Origin: Eopsaltria australis
Taxonomy: Eukaryota > Chordata > Aves > Passeriformes > Petroicidae
NCBI GenBank assembly: GCA_034509425.1
Contig: JAVTVJ010000121.1
Location: 2,418,001-2,482,000 of the forward strand
DNA length: 64,000 nt
Direction: 5' to 3'
Of the stretch, positions 63,746 to 64,000 are shown piece by piece; the stretch's first letter is position 1; the number at the start of each line of letters is the position of its first letter. The notes below the pieces were generated by a model. That model worked only from the letters and a program-made list of their open reading frames with translations, was not told the DNA's origin and searched no databases. The translations under genes were made by a program, and so were the position numbers.

Positions 63746-64000
63746 GTAATTTGTATGTACATCTCTTGCTAAAACTTGTGCTGGTTTTTAAAGGCCAGCT
63801 GCTTCACTCAGTGTTGTGTTGAGGGCTGTGTGGGCTGAGTGAACAGTGCTGTTACCAGTGTGCACATTTTACCAGTAGCTGCCTCAAAACTTAAAAGGTG
63901 CTGTTGTATTTCTGGGGGTATTTTTCATATTCCAAAATTTGTGTGCTTAGTTAAGGGTAACATATTATATAGTGTAAACAAATCCCAGCTGTGCAGCTGA
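63746..64000 (+). other. TJP1 intron 5, 5' part
   Basis: Begins GTAATT and runs off the window. No further exon is present. Confidence 0.9.

Noticed and set aside
63478..63822. 114-residue open frame starting at the exon 5 methionine
   Set aside because: It is TJP1 exon 5 read from an internal ATG and run into intron 5 past a good donor; not an independent product.
1..64000. CRISPR arrays, phage, plasmid or bacterial operon features
   Set aside because: No spaced direct repeats or prokaryotic gene organisation; the spliced TJP1 gene and CR1 elements show vertebrate nuclear DNA.
1..64000. Endogenous retrovirus or LTR elements
   Set aside because: No paired long terminal repeats or gag/pol/env-like coding remnants were recognised; the only reverse-transcriptase remnant is the CR1 LINE type.

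Overview
The window is vertebrate nuclear DNA, most likely from a bird. The evidence is 5'-truncated CR1 LINE copies that end in the short (ATTCTGTG/ATTCTCTG)-like tail typical of sauropsid, especially avian, CR1, together with the first coding exons of a recognisable TJP1 (ZO-1) gene in a standard spliced exon/intron layout. Nothing in the sequence lets me name the species. No bacterial, phage or mobile defence system was seen.

Layout: 1-1151 is the 3' part of a decayed CR1 element (plus strand), running off the left edge and carrying broken reverse-transcriptase coding remnants. 1152-28,860 is AT-rich, apparently intergenic DNA upstream of TJP1. It has no gene I can support, one (TG)n repeat, one short minus-strand CR1 tail, a few GC-rich patches and a long (GGGA)n/(GGAA)n microsatellite about 3 kb before the start codon. 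A small GC/CpG-rich patch lies at 27,640-27,950. About 28,870-30,230 is a dense CpG island that holds the TJP1 promoter, 5' leader and coding exon 1.

TJP1 reads left to right. Coding exons are 29,780-29,812, 57,075-57,131, 61,603-61,727, 61,944-62,046 and 63,466-63,745, all with GT/AG introns and compatible phases. They encode the first 199 residues plus one base: a short N-terminus, the complete PDZ1 domain, and the acidic then Arg/Ser-rich linker leading to PDZ2. The rest of the gene lies beyond the right edge. Intron 1 is about 27 kb and contains CR1 fragments at 48.6-48.9 kb and 53.8-54.3 kb but no supported gene.

TJP1 is the tight-junction scaffold, and its PDZ1 binds claudin C-termini. 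The points most worth checking are the control of its start: a 7-codon upstream ORF in the leader, a second well-placed ATG in exon 2, overlapping upstream ATGs in the island that constrain where transcription can begin, and a possible secondary promoter patch about 2 kb upstream. Most open frames elsewhere look like chance frames, antisense of CR1, or GC-island shadows.
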